Shown: positions 23,490 through 29,864 of the stretch, piece after piece | How positions within the stretch are numbered: position 1 is the first letter of the stretch | Layout of the letters: every line of letters starts with the position of its first letter | NCBI GenBank assembly: GCA_022530585.1 | Contig: CP092821.1 | Location: 970,367 to 1,013,317 of the forward strand | Direction of reading: 5' to 3' | Source: Candidatus Nealsonbacteria bacterium DGGOD1a | GTDB lineage: Bacteria; Patescibacteriota; Minisyncoccia; Minisyncoccales; UBA5738 | Length of the DNA: 42,951 bases | The notes under the pieces: model-generated | The model's database searches: none | What the model was told of the DNA's origin: nothing | What the model saw: only the letters and a program-made list of their open reading frames with translations | Translations under genes and position numbers: made by a program

Positions 23490-24230
23490 CTAAACGAGTA
23501 TTTCAAAAATTCCGGGGTTGTTCTTATCGGCCATTTTTCTGTTTATCAGCCGCTTCATTATTGTTTGCACCTTGGTTGGCTTTTTGCAACCGCCGATTTT
23601 CATAGCATAAACGATATCCGCCATTATCGCCATACTGTCCGCCGTTTGTATATCAACATCGGCATTGAATTTATTCACCAAACTCAATGATGTAATTTTA
23701 TTTCTATAATCCGCCCCCGTGATTCCTTCGGATGGCAACCCTATAGATTGCAATCTGTTATGCGCTTCTATTAAATATTTATCTTGATGCGAATCTGATT
23801 CCACGACAATTTTTCCGTTGTTTTCTCCAAGATATTTTTTCACGAATTCTTCCAAAATTTTGTTATAACTGCGCCGCAATATCGCGACATCATTCCATCC
23901 CAATTTTTTTGCCTTGTTCTTGTCCGTGATAACAAAAGCTGGCGACAGCTTATCGGAATTCAACAAAACGACAAATTCCGACCAGAATTTGATTTCCGTA
24001 CTTTTATCTGTCAATATCGCAAACGGCCCCTTTTTTCGCAACATATCGCGACAATGAAACAATGTTTCTTCGTCGTTGAAAAACTTTTTCTTTAACTTTT
24101 TTATCGATTTATCAAATTCAAACTTGAAATTTTCGGGTAAAATCAAACCCGATAATACAAAATTTTTGGATGGATGATTGAAACTGGCCTTGCCAGTTTC
24201 GTCCAATGCCAACACTTTATAATCTTTCAT
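23490..24230 (-). CDS. DUF3800-family protein
   Basis: A 246-residue protein with the DUF3800 opening VLALDETGKASF (Asp10-Glu11-Thr12-Gly13, the DE-S/T-G motif), a middle FHCRDMLR, and late NGKIVVESDSHQD and DVDIQTADSMAIMADIV, where conserved acidic residues suggest an RNase H-like nuclease fold. The family is frequently found in defence islands and mobile regions, but its substrate is not established. I chose the ATG at 24228-24230 rather than 24323: the upstream extension overlaps the promoter block, and the predicted transcription start (about 24231) coincides with this ATG, making the mRNA leaderless. Confidence 0.82.
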   Translation of the reverse strand: MKDYKVLALDETGKASFNHPSKNFVLSGLILPENFKFEFDKSIKKLKKKFFNDEETLFHCRDMLRKKGPFAILTDKSTEIKFWSEFVVLLNSDKLSPAFVITDKNKAKKLGWNDVAILRRSYNKILEEFVKKYLGENNGKIVVESDSHQDKYLIEAHNRLQSIGLPSEGITGADYRNKITSLSLVNKFNADVDIQTADSMAIMADIVYAMKIGGCKKPTKVQTIMKRLINRKMADKNNPGIFEILV

Positions 24231-24234
24231 AACT

Positions 24235-24306
24235 CTTATTATAATGTTGAAAATCGTGTTTACAAAATAATTTTCCCTTTTGCGATACATAAAAACATAT
24301 AAAAAT
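24235..24306 (-). promoter_or_regulatory. Shared promoter block, copy 2 (upstream of DUF3800)
   Basis: This is homologous to 23203-23274. The -35-like TTGTAA (24265-24260) and the -10 TATAAT (24243-24238) are 16 bases apart. Transcription should begin within a base or two of the DUF3800 ATG. Confidence 0.6.
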
Positions 24307-24338
24307 TTGACAATGTCCGGCATAACGGGTTATATAAT
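24307..24338 (+). promoter_or_regulatory. Plus-strand promoter of the 24345-24395 RNA
   Basis: TTGACA (24307-24312) is followed by TTATATAATAA (24330-24340), giving -10 options at spacers of 17-20. It points away from the DUF3800 gene. Confidence 0.55.
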
Positions 24339-24344
24339 AAGTGT

Positions 24345-24395
24345 AAGCGATTTGCTTACCAATCACGCGGTCCCGCTTTGGCGGGATTTTCGCTT
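24345..24395 (+). ncRNA. Predicted short RNA convergent with the NYN gene
   Basis: About 50 bases: a first hairpin GTAAGC/GCTTAC, then a terminator-like hairpin CCCGC-TTTG-GCGGG followed by ATTTTCGCTTTT. It stops at the 3' end of the NYN gene on the other strand. It contains no frame. It could be an independent regulator or simply the terminator of the NYN operon with a chance promoter. Confidence 0.45.
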
Positions 24396-25097
24396 TTATT
24401 TGAGCGGATACCGCCTTATCCCGGTATAGAACTTGCCGAAATTGATGTATTTGTCCTTTATCCGATGCAACTCGTCGGCAACCATTTCCCGCACTCCCAC
24501 GATAAATATTTTCTTATTTTTAATTTTCAACCGCTCCAGTATGACCGATAAATCGCAATCGCCTGAAAATAACATTGCCGCGGTATTTTTTTCGGCGTCA
24601 TCCATCATATCCATCGCTATTTCCACGTCAAAATTGCATTTCGGTTCTTCTATCGTCTCCATTCCGCATTCCTTGATTTGATCAATCAATTCTTTTATTT
24701 TGCCGTTCACCGCCGCGTTAAACAAATTTCTTGTCGCTCTTTTAAAAAGCAACGCTTCGCCGGGAGTTTTTTTGATAAATTTCACCGGTTTGTCGCGCAA
24801 AATCGCGCCAGTCGCCAAAATCCGCTTCTTTAAAATATCCGATTTCAGCTTCGCGTCTTTGTCGTACTCGTTTTTACCGTAGTAAATTTTCACTTCTTTG
24901 ATGTTGGAGAATGAAAGTAATTGGGAAACAATATCCTTAATCCTGAATTTCCATCCCAAAACATCCTGCCAATGAAACATATTGGTTAAATCCAAATAAG
25001 CCGTAATCGCAGTTTCGTTCTTGATTCATTCCAAATAATCTTTCCTGACTATAAATTTGTTTAAAATATTTTGAGGAATTTCCATAATTTTATTCAT
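24396..25097 (-). pseudogene. NYN-domain ribonuclease (toxin-like) with in-frame TGA
   Basis: Reading from ATG 25095-25097 gives MNKIMEIPQNILNKF and then IVRKDYLE, a TGA at 25026-25028, and IKNETAITAYLDLTNMFHWQ continuing in the same frame for another 210 codons to TAA. The NYN/PIN-type nuclease features are AYLDLTNMF (first catalytic Asp), NFDVEIAMDMM and MLFSGDCDLSVILERL, then IFIVGVR. These are typical of LabA/DUF88-like RNases. Ribosomes could restart at TTG 24995, just before the catalytic Asp, but this would remove the first strand. TGG to TGA would fit the context. The AbrB gene sits eight bases upstream with AAGGAG overlapping its stop, so the pair is a toxin-antitoxin-like operon in which the toxin seems disabled or tightly down-tuned. 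Confidence 0.75.
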
Positions 25098-25104
25098 AAC
25101 GCGA

Positions 25105-25278
25105 TCACTCCTTCCAATCGGTTATCACAATGCTTCGGCCTTGTTTTTTGACCACCACTTTTTGTTTCTCGCGCCAGCCCAGCTCAACGATGAAGTCGCG
25201 CGGGATGGTTATGGCCAGCGAGGTTTTGCCGCTTTTGGCGAGTTTTCTGATATTTTTATCCTCAATTTTTCGGTTCAT
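25105..25278 (-). CDS. AbrB/SpoVT/MazE-like DNA-binding protein (antitoxin-like)
   Basis: A 57-residue swapped-hairpin DNA-binding protein, too short to be noticed by length alone. After MNRKIEDKNIRKLA it has the AbrB core GKTSLAITIPRDFIVELGWR, then KVVVKKQGRSIVITDWKE. It should dimerise and bind palindromic operators, here the ATTTAAAT iterons at 25287-25329. The start has a good AAGGA at suitable distance. The gene's last codons form AAGGAG, serving as the ribosome-binding site of the NYN gene. The pair fits an AbrB-type antitoxin with a nuclease toxin. A fragment of the same gene start is found at 19926-20009. Confidence 0.85.
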   Translation of the reverse strand: MNRKIEDKNIRKLAKSGKTSLAITIPRDFIVELGWREKQKVVVKKQGRSIVITDWKE

Positions 25279-25286
25279 ATTGAAGT

Positions 25287-25329
25287 CCTTATTTAAATAC
25301 TGATTTAAATACTTATTTAAATCAGTACC
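25287..25329 (-). promoter_or_regulatory. Three-unit ATTTAAAT iteron operator of the AbrB-NYN operon
   Basis: Three 12-bp units, each with ATTTAAAT, lie directly upstream of the AbrB ribosome-binding site. 25299-25326 is a perfect 28-bp palindrome with arms ACTGATTTAAATA and TATTTAAATCAGT. This is the arrangement expected for autoregulation by an AbrB-type antitoxin. Confidence 0.75.
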
Positions 25330-25375
25330 TTTAATTCATTGAATTCAATTTAGCTCTTTTGGAGATTTTTTCAAT

Positions 25376-25400
25376 AAAAAAAGGCCATTCGGCCTTTTTT
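25376..25400 (-). terminator. Intrinsic terminator after tRNA-Arg
   Basis: AAAAAAGGCC-GAAT-GGCCTTTTTT on the minus strand is a textbook hairpin with a T tract, a few bases beyond the tRNA CCA end. It is nearly symmetric, so it could also act on plus-strand transcripts. Confidence 0.9.
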
Positions 25401-25406
25401 GGGTTG

Positions 25407-25482
25407 TGGTGCGCCCGACAGGAATCGAACCTGTAGTCTTCAGCTTCGGAGGCCAATATTTTATCCATTAAACTACGGGCGC
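25407..25482 (-). tRNA. tRNA-Arg (anticodon CCG)
   Basis: The cloverleaf has acceptor GCGCCCG/CGGGCGC, D stem GTTT/AAAT, anticodon stem TTGGC/GCTGA with loop CTCCGAA, and T stem ACAGG/CCTGT with loop TTCGATT. The discriminator is A and CCA is encoded, unlike the two tRNAs near 8.2 kb. The anticodon CCG reads CGG. It lies at the edge of the defence island, a common integration position, but no integrase was found. Confidence 0.95.
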
Positions 25483-25510
25483 GCGTTTAACTCTTTAATT
25501 TATCACGAGC

Positions 25511-26233
25511 TTAATTCTGCAACTTTTTGGCCACAATGTAAAGATTGGCCTCTCTTGAACCTGAATTTGAAACGCCGTTTCTTTCGATTTTAAAGTCCGC
25601 GGCAATTGCCGTTTTTTTTAATTCTTTCAAAGAAAACGCGTGGTGATACCGTTGATATCGATTTTGCCACGCAATGAAAAAATCGCCAAAATCAAGCGGT
25701 TCCCGCCCCAGCGCGATGTTAATTTGGGTTTTGGCGAAATTTTGAAACCTCTTCCATCGCCTCGCCTTTATCATTGAAAACGGCCGCAAATCCCAGACCG
25801 TAACGATAAAAATACCGCCGGGTTTCAAAACCCGCGAAACTTCTTTGAAAAACAATTCTCGATTTTTCTCCGAAGGAATATGGTGCAAGACCGCGATCGA
25901 TACCGCCAAATCAAATTCATTCTCCTTGAACGGCAACTTGAGCGCGTCGGCAACCGCGAAATTGGCTTCGGGAAAATTTTTTTTGGCGATCGCAATCAAT
26001 TTTCGCGAACTGTCGATGCCGGCATATTCCGCTTCCTTTTCCTTAAAAATCGGATAGTAACGGCCGTTGCCGCAACCAATATCCAAAACCCGGCCTCCCC
26101 GCTTGAAGAAATCGTCCGCCAGGAATTTCATTTCCGGCCAAACATAATTGCGCGTTTGGGAAAATGATTCCGCGAACGAATCATAATTTTCCCGCGTTTG
26201 CGCCAATAACTTGTCGGCGGCAGTTTTATCCAT
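25511..26233 (-). CDS. Trm9-like class I SAM methyltransferase
   Basis: A 240-residue Rossmann methyltransferase. SAM motif I is RVLDIGCGNGRYYPIF, the acidic ribose-binding residue is in YAGIDSSRKLI, and motif IV/post I is FDLAVSIAVLHHIPSEKNRE then VLKPGGIFIVTVWDL. The sequence style (NYVWPEMKFL before motif I, AVLHHIPSE) is that of Trm9/ALKBH8-type enzymes, which methyl-esterify carboxymethyluridine at the tRNA wobble base. With elp3 in the same window this suggests a cm5U to mcm5U route, but a generic methyltransferase cannot be excluded. I chose MDKTAADKLL (ATG at 26233), which overlaps the idi stop by a few bases. Confidence 0.75.
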   Translation of the reverse strand: MDKTAADKLLAQTRENYDSFAESFSQTRNYVWPEMKFLADDFFKRGGRVLDIGCGNGRYYPIFKEKEAEYAGIDSSRKLIAIAKKNFPEANFAVADALKLPFKENEFDLAVSIAVLHHIPSEKNRELFFKEVSRVLKPGGIFIVTVWDLRPFSMIKARRWKRFQNFAKTQINIALGREPLDFGDFFIAWQNRYQRYHHAFSLKELKKTAIAADFKIERNGVSNSGSREANLYIVAKKLQN

Positions 26234-26801
26234 AAGTTGCCAATTTTTTGATTTCGTATTTTTCCAACCGCGCCACCGGAATCTGGTCAACCTGATTGTC
26301 GCCTTGGCTGACGATCAGCCGAAACCATGGCGTGAATGCTTCGGGATCCGCCTTCATATCGCGCCGGAGATCGTCAAACGCGATCCATTTCCATCCATCG
26401 GCTTCTTCCGGGTTTATCCGCGGATCGCCGTCGAAAATTCCATAAAGCAGATGATCGTATTCGTGTTCAATCAGATCACCGACCTTAACTTTATAAATAA
26501 ATTCCACCCCCGCCTCTTTCAACGGCGTTAAAATCCCCATTTCTTCCTTTAAACGCCTCTTGGCCGCCATTATCAAATGCTCGCCCGGCCGCGGATGCGA
26601 ACAACAAGCATTACTCCATAATCCCGGACAATGGTATTTTACCGCGGCGCGGCGCTGCAGAAGAATATCTCGGCGGGAATTGTAAATCATTATCGAAAAA
26701 CAGCGGTGCAAAATCCCGCGCCGATGGACATCCATTTTTTCTCCGGCGCCTATCGGATTATTGTCTTCGTCAACCAATAAAATATCATCTTTGTCTTCCA
26801 T
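26226..26801 (-). CDS. idi: Isopentenyl-diphosphate delta-isomerase, type 1
   Basis: Idi interconverts IPP and DMAPP for isoprenoid synthesis. The Nudix-fold protein carries the hallmark LWSNACCSHPRPGE, with the active-site Cys, and HEYDHLLYGIF with the catalytic Glu, plus RRLKEEMGI. The length (about 191 residues) is normal. The ATG at 26799-26801 (MEDKDDILLVDEDN) is preferred over an in-frame TTG four codons upstream that lies in a repeat. Its stop overlaps the Trm9-like start, so the two are co-translated. Confidence 0.92.
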   Translation of the reverse strand: MEDKDDILLVDEDNNPIGAGEKMDVHRRGILHRCFSIMIYNSRRDILLQRRAAVKYHCPGLWSNACCSHPRPGEHLIMAAKRRLKEEMGILTPLKEAGVEFIYKVKVGDLIEHEYDHLLYGIFDGDPRINPEEADGWKWIAFDDLRRDMKADPEAFTPWFRLIVSQGDNQVDQIPVARLEKYEIKKLATYG

Positions 26802-26811
26802 AAGAATTTCC

Positions 26812-26936
26812 AATTATCAATTTTCAATTTACATTAAATTTTCAATGCTTGGATGGCCAAGTAAATACATCTCTTTCGTTTGATCATTGATAATCAAACC
26901 ATTCATTGAAAATTGGAAATTGAAAACTGAAAATTA
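26812..26936. repeat. AT-rich inverted repeat (family D, copy 4)
   Basis: ATTATCAATTTTCAATTTAC on the left faces TTGAAAATTGGAAATTGAAA on the right, with the interior hairpins TTGGATGGCCAA and GTTTGATCATTGATAATCAAAC. It fills the gap between idi and the DUF167 gene and contains the idi leader. Confidence 0.6.
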
Positions 26937-27155
26937 TTCGATGATCTCAAATATCTTATGCGATTCGTGCGCGCCCTTGATTAAATGCACTTTGCCCGCG
27001 GGAACCGCAAAATATAGCGCCAACAAAACGATGGCCCGGGCGTTGGCCGCGCCGTTTTCCGGCTTTTCGCGCACGCTGACGCTAAAAGCATCCTGGCCGG
27101 TTTGCTTTACGCTTTCTTCTTTTGAACACGGATAAACATGGGCTTTGATCAACAT
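26934..27155 (-). CDS. DUF167 (YggU-like) protein
   Basis: A 73-residue protein with the family's conserved core, SVREKPENGAANARAIVLLALYFAVPAGKVHLIKG by segments, in which GAANARAI is the signature. The fold is a small alpha/beta domain, and the function is unknown despite broad conservation. It is slightly shorter than the usual 90-100 residues. The start is an ATG, 45 bases downstream of the rlmN stop. Confidence 0.9.
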   Translation of the reverse strand: MLIKAHVYPCSKEESVKQTGQDAFSVSVREKPENGAANARAIVLLALYFAVPAGKVHLIKGAHESHKIFEIIE

Positions 27156-27200
27156 GGTTATGGTATTTTGCCGTCGAGTCCGGAATTATGAATTCATCCC

Positions 27201-28226
27201 CTATTCTTCCGTAGCCAGCTGGCCGCACGCCGCTTTTATTCCCCGGCCAAAACGGTAGCGTTCGGTAGTTTCCAGATTCTCCCGCATCAAAATTGTCTTA
27301 AAAGCTTTTACCCTTTCCGGCGACGATGCCCCGTATTTTCCGGTCGAGTTATACCGAATCAGATTCACGAATGCCAGCTTGAGCGACAAACGCGATTTTA
27401 TGAGTCGCGCAAGTTCCCGAGCGCATTCGTCGGAATCATTGACGCCATTGATCATTATATATTCAAACATCACCCGCCGCTTCGTATTTTGGACATAACG
27501 CAAAACCGATTTCATTATAACATCAATCGGATACTTGGCGTTCACCGGCATAATTTTGGAACGAAGCGCGTCGTTGGGCGCGTGCAAAGAAATCGCCAAA
27601 TTCACTTGCAAGGGTTCGTCTATTATTTTCTCTATCCCTTCGGCGATCCCGCATGTCGATATGGAAATATGCCGGCCGCCGATATCAAGCCCCCGCCGGT
27701 CATTCATTATTTTCACCGCGGCCATCACATTATCATAATTCATAAACGGCTCCCCCATTCCCATGAAAACAACGCCGGCAACCCGTTGGTTTTCTTTTTT
27801 CAACAATCGCGCGAACAATAAAACTTGTTCAATTATTTCCATCGCGGTCAAATTCCGCTTGAATCCCATTTTGCCGGTGGCGCAAAAAGCGCACCCCATC
27901 GGACAGCCAACCTGCGACGACACGCAAACCGTATTGCGGCCCGCCCCGGCCTCTTGGCAACCGCTATGGCGCATCAAAACCGTTTCGATCTTCAATCCGT
28001 CGGCCAAAGTTATCAACGCCTTGGCCGAATCGCCGTCCCGAGAAGCAAAAATTTCCGCGCTAATATCCAATGGGCAACCGGCGACCAATTCCTGCCGCAA
28101 TTCTTTGGGCAATCCGCGGGCTTGCTCCCAATCTTCGATCAGCGACCCGAAAACCGCTTCTCCGGCTTGTTCGGCGCGATAAGCTGGTCGGTCGGCCAGA
28201 ATTTCGTTTAATTTTTCCAAGTTCAT
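27201..28226 (-). CDS. rlmN: 23S rRNA (adenine(2503)-C(2))-methyltransferase / tRNA methyltransferase RlmN
   Basis: RlmN is a radical SAM enzyme that methylates C2 of A2503 in 23S rRNA and A37 of some tRNAs. The cluster-binding Cys motif is GCPMGCAFCATG. Further signatures are VSSQVGCPMGC, MGMGEPFMNYDNV, ISTCGIAEGI, NLAISLHAPND and FEYIMINGVND. The C-terminal RYRFGRGIKAACGQL carries the catalytic Cys that forms the methyl-enzyme intermediate. A longer frame runs to 28421 but its leading 65 codons overlap the MBL gene and do not look like protein. MNLEKLNEILADRPAYR at 28226 is the normal start. Confidence 0.95.
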   Translation of the reverse strand: MNLEKLNEILADRPAYRAEQAGEAVFGSLIEDWEQARGLPKELRQELVAGCPLDISAEIFASRDGDSAKALITLADGLKIETVLMRHSGCQEAGAGRNTVCVSSQVGCPMGCAFCATGKMGFKRNLTAMEIIEQVLLFARLLKKENQRVAGVVFMGMGEPFMNYDNVMAAVKIMNDRRGLDIGGRHISISTCGIAEGIEKIIDEPLQVNLAISLHAPNDALRSKIMPVNAKYPIDVIMKSVLRYVQNTKRRVMFEYIMINGVNDSDECARELARLIKSRLSLKLAFVNLIRYNSTGKYGASSPERVKAFKTILMRENLETTERYRFGRGIKAACGQLATEE

Positions 28227-28248
28227 CGAATTGCCGCTTATGAGACTT

Positions 28249-28776
28249 TCACAAATAATCCAGCCACGCCAATGCCATCCCTTTTCGATATGTAAAAATA
28301 CCGCCGTGGCCCGCATAAACCGCGGTCCCTTCCGGGATAAGATTGTCCAGTTTTTTAAGCGACGCGGCCATATCGCGGCTTGATCCGCCGGCCAAATCCG
28401 TTCTCCCGAATCCGTCTTCAAAAAGCGTATCCCCCATTATCGCAAATCCGTCGCCGAACAAACAAATCCCTTCCGGCGCGTGACCCGGAGTTTTTACAAC
28501 CCGAATTCGCGATTCCCCCACATCCAGAATATCGCCTTCTTTCAAATTCGCCTTGGCTTTGACGCCGAATCTGTTTTCCAATTCGGCGTTCGCGCCGATA
28601 TGATCAAAGTGGTTGTGGGTGTTGACGATGGATTTCACCGCCGCGCCGGTTTTGGCGATTTCGCCGATTATCTTCTCCGCCTCATCCCCCGGATCAACAA
28701 CCATCGCCTCCCCGCTATCAATCAAAAGATAACAGTTTGTCTGCAACGCCCCGACCACAATCCGCTTAATTTCCAT
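28249..28776 (-). CDS. MBL-fold hydrolase (glyoxalase II-like)
   Basis: A 175-residue metallo-beta-lactamase-fold protein. The metal motif is NTHNHFDHIG, with further ligands in KTPGHAPEGICLF, MGDTLFEDGFGR and YAGHGG. This resembles the small hydroxyacylglutathione hydrolase-like thiol-ester hydrolases, which lack the C-terminal substrate domain of true GloB. The physiological substrate is unknown. ATG 28776 (MEIKRIVVGALQTNC) is preferred over an upstream in-frame TTG. rlmN follows 22 bases downstream. Confidence 0.88.
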   Translation of the reverse strand: MEIKRIVVGALQTNCYLLIDSGEAMVVDPGDEAEKIIGEIAKTGAAVKSIVNTHNHFDHIGANAELENRFGVKAKANLKEGDILDVGESRIRVVKTPGHAPEGICLFGDGFAIMGDTLFEDGFGRTDLAGGSSRDMAASLKKLDNLIPEGTAVYAGHGGIFTYRKGMALAWLDYL

Positions 28777-28786
28777 GAAATCAAGC

Positions 28787-28955
28787 AATTTTCAATTATC
28801 AATTTACAATTTCCAATGAATCTTCAATGTTTCAATGGTCAAAATAAAAATTCGGCATTCGTTTGAAAATTGTTTAATTGATAATTCAATGTCCGCCGGA
28901 GGCGGATCCGTCCTTTGGCGGGAAAATTGAAAATTAGAAATTGAAAATTGAATTT
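28787..28955. repeat. AT-rich inverted repeat with GC-rich hairpin core (family D, copy 5)
   Basis: ATTTTCAATTATCAATTTAC on the left faces AAAATTGAAAATTAG and TTGAAAATTGAA on the right. The core at 28889-28924 has GTCCGCCGGAGGCGGAT followed by CCGTCCTTTGGCGG, the signature shared with copies 1 and 2. It lies between the MBL gene and ybaB. Confidence 0.6.
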
Positions 28956-29211
28956 ACATTCCAAACCCTCCCATCGACTGCATCTTTTTCGCCACCACCA
29001 TCTGCACTTTTTTCATTGTATCGTTGAAGCAATCCTTAACCGCTTTTTCCTGGTCGGGAATGGAAAGCGAATCGTTCAAAACCACATCTTCAACCTCCAA
29101 TTTGCCGTTCATAAAAATCTTAACCCCGTTTTTCTCCCCCTCGATCTTCTCGTTTTTCAGCGCGCTTTGTATCTCCTGCAGCTTCTTGATTTGCTGTAAT
29201 TTTTCAAACAT
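28954..29211 (-). CDS. YbaB/EbfC-family nucleoid-associated protein
   Basis: An 85-residue, helical DNA-binding protein of the YbaB type, which dimerises into tweezer-like shapes and coats DNA. The N-terminal helix has QQIKKLQEIQSALKNEKIEG, the central strands VKIFMNGKLEVEDVVLND, and the C-terminal helix MKKVQMVVAKKMQSMGG. It is shorter than the usual 100-110 residues. In many bacteria ybaB sits with dnaX and recR, which are not here. The ATG at 29211 is a natural start. Confidence 0.88.
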   Translation of the reverse strand: MFEKLQQIKKLQEIQSALKNEKIEGEKNGVKIFMNGKLEVEDVVLNDSLSIPDQEKAVKDCFNDTMKKVQMVVAKKMQSMGGFGM

Positions 29212-29261
29212 AATTTTTTATTAGTTATTATTATTTTATATTGCCATTATAAACAACATTA

Positions 29262-29804
29262 TTATAAATACAAATTCATTACAACAATATCCAACAATTC
29301 GCCTCTATGCCGAAAATATTTTGGCAGAACCGCAACCTTTTTAAAACCCATTTTTCGATACAGACGAATAGCCGGCTCATTTTTGGCGATCACATCGAGA
29401 GTTATCATTTTAATACTCGGGTCAAGGCCGTTTTTTGCCATCTCAAAAATTTCGGCAATCAAAAAAGTTCCCAGCCCGATTCCCCGCCACTCTCGGGCGA
29501 TCGATATGCCAAACAAACCGATATGCCCTTGCTTGCCGTTCATCCGATCGATACTCGAAACGCCGATAATTTTCTTTTCCGTTTCAGCCACCAAAAAAAC
29601 ATTATTTTTCTTTTTTATTTTTTCGATCTGGCTTTTAAGAAATACCGTTTCATCCCTTAGGCTGTATTTTTTGTTCACGCTCAAATAAACATCTTCTTCG
29701 ATAAGATCGTTTATGTAATCGGCAAATTTTTTGGCGTCTTTCAAATCCTTCGGCGCCAATCTCCTGATTGTGATTTCTTTCCCGTCCAAAATTATCTTTT
29801 CCAT
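29262..29804 (-). CDS. GNAT-family N-acetyltransferase
   Basis: A 180-residue acetyl-CoA-dependent acetyltransferase. The acetyl-CoA loop is ISIAREWRGIGLGTFLI (motif A, R-x-x-G-x-G), followed by ITLDVIAKNEPAIRLYRKMGFKKVAVLPK (motif B). The end FRHRGELLDIVVMNLYL resembles ribosomal-protein or small-molecule acetyltransferases of the RimJ/RimL/speG type, but the substrate cannot be inferred. I chose MEKIILDGKEITIRRL (ATG at 29804). The longer frame to 29861 overlaps the divergent elp3 promoter. Both genes share a 60-base intergenic space. Confidence 0.85.
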   Translation of the reverse strand: MEKIILDGKEITIRRLAPKDLKDAKKFADYINDLIEEDVYLSVNKKYSLRDETVFLKSQIEKIKKKNNVFLVAETEKKIIGVSSIDRMNGKQGHIGLFGISIAREWRGIGLGTFLIAEIFEMAKNGLDPSIKMITLDVIAKNEPAIRLYRKMGFKKVAVLPKYFRHRGELLDIVVMNLYL

Positions 29805-29828
29805 GATTATCCGTTTTAACACGCGATA

Positions 29829-29856
29829 TTTTGACTTTATCGCAAAATCATATAAT
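29829..29856 (+). promoter_or_regulatory. Promoter of elp3, probably leaderless
   Basis: A perfect -10 TATAAT lies at 29851-29856, with TTTTGA or TTGACT upstream at 29829-29836 (spacing short or weak). The ATG is at 29865, nine bases after the -10, so transcription should start within two bases of it. Confidence 0.5.
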
Positions 29857-29864
29857 TTCAAGGT

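Noticed and set aside
24396-25097. UGA as a sense codon (alternative genetic code)
   Set aside because: TGA ends the UDG, AbrB, leuS and metK genes at positions expected for those families, and all other long genes are free of internal TGA.
25407-25482. tRNA-Arg as the attachment site of an integrated island
   Set aside because: No integrase gene and no duplicate of the tRNA 3' end were found at the other side of the island.
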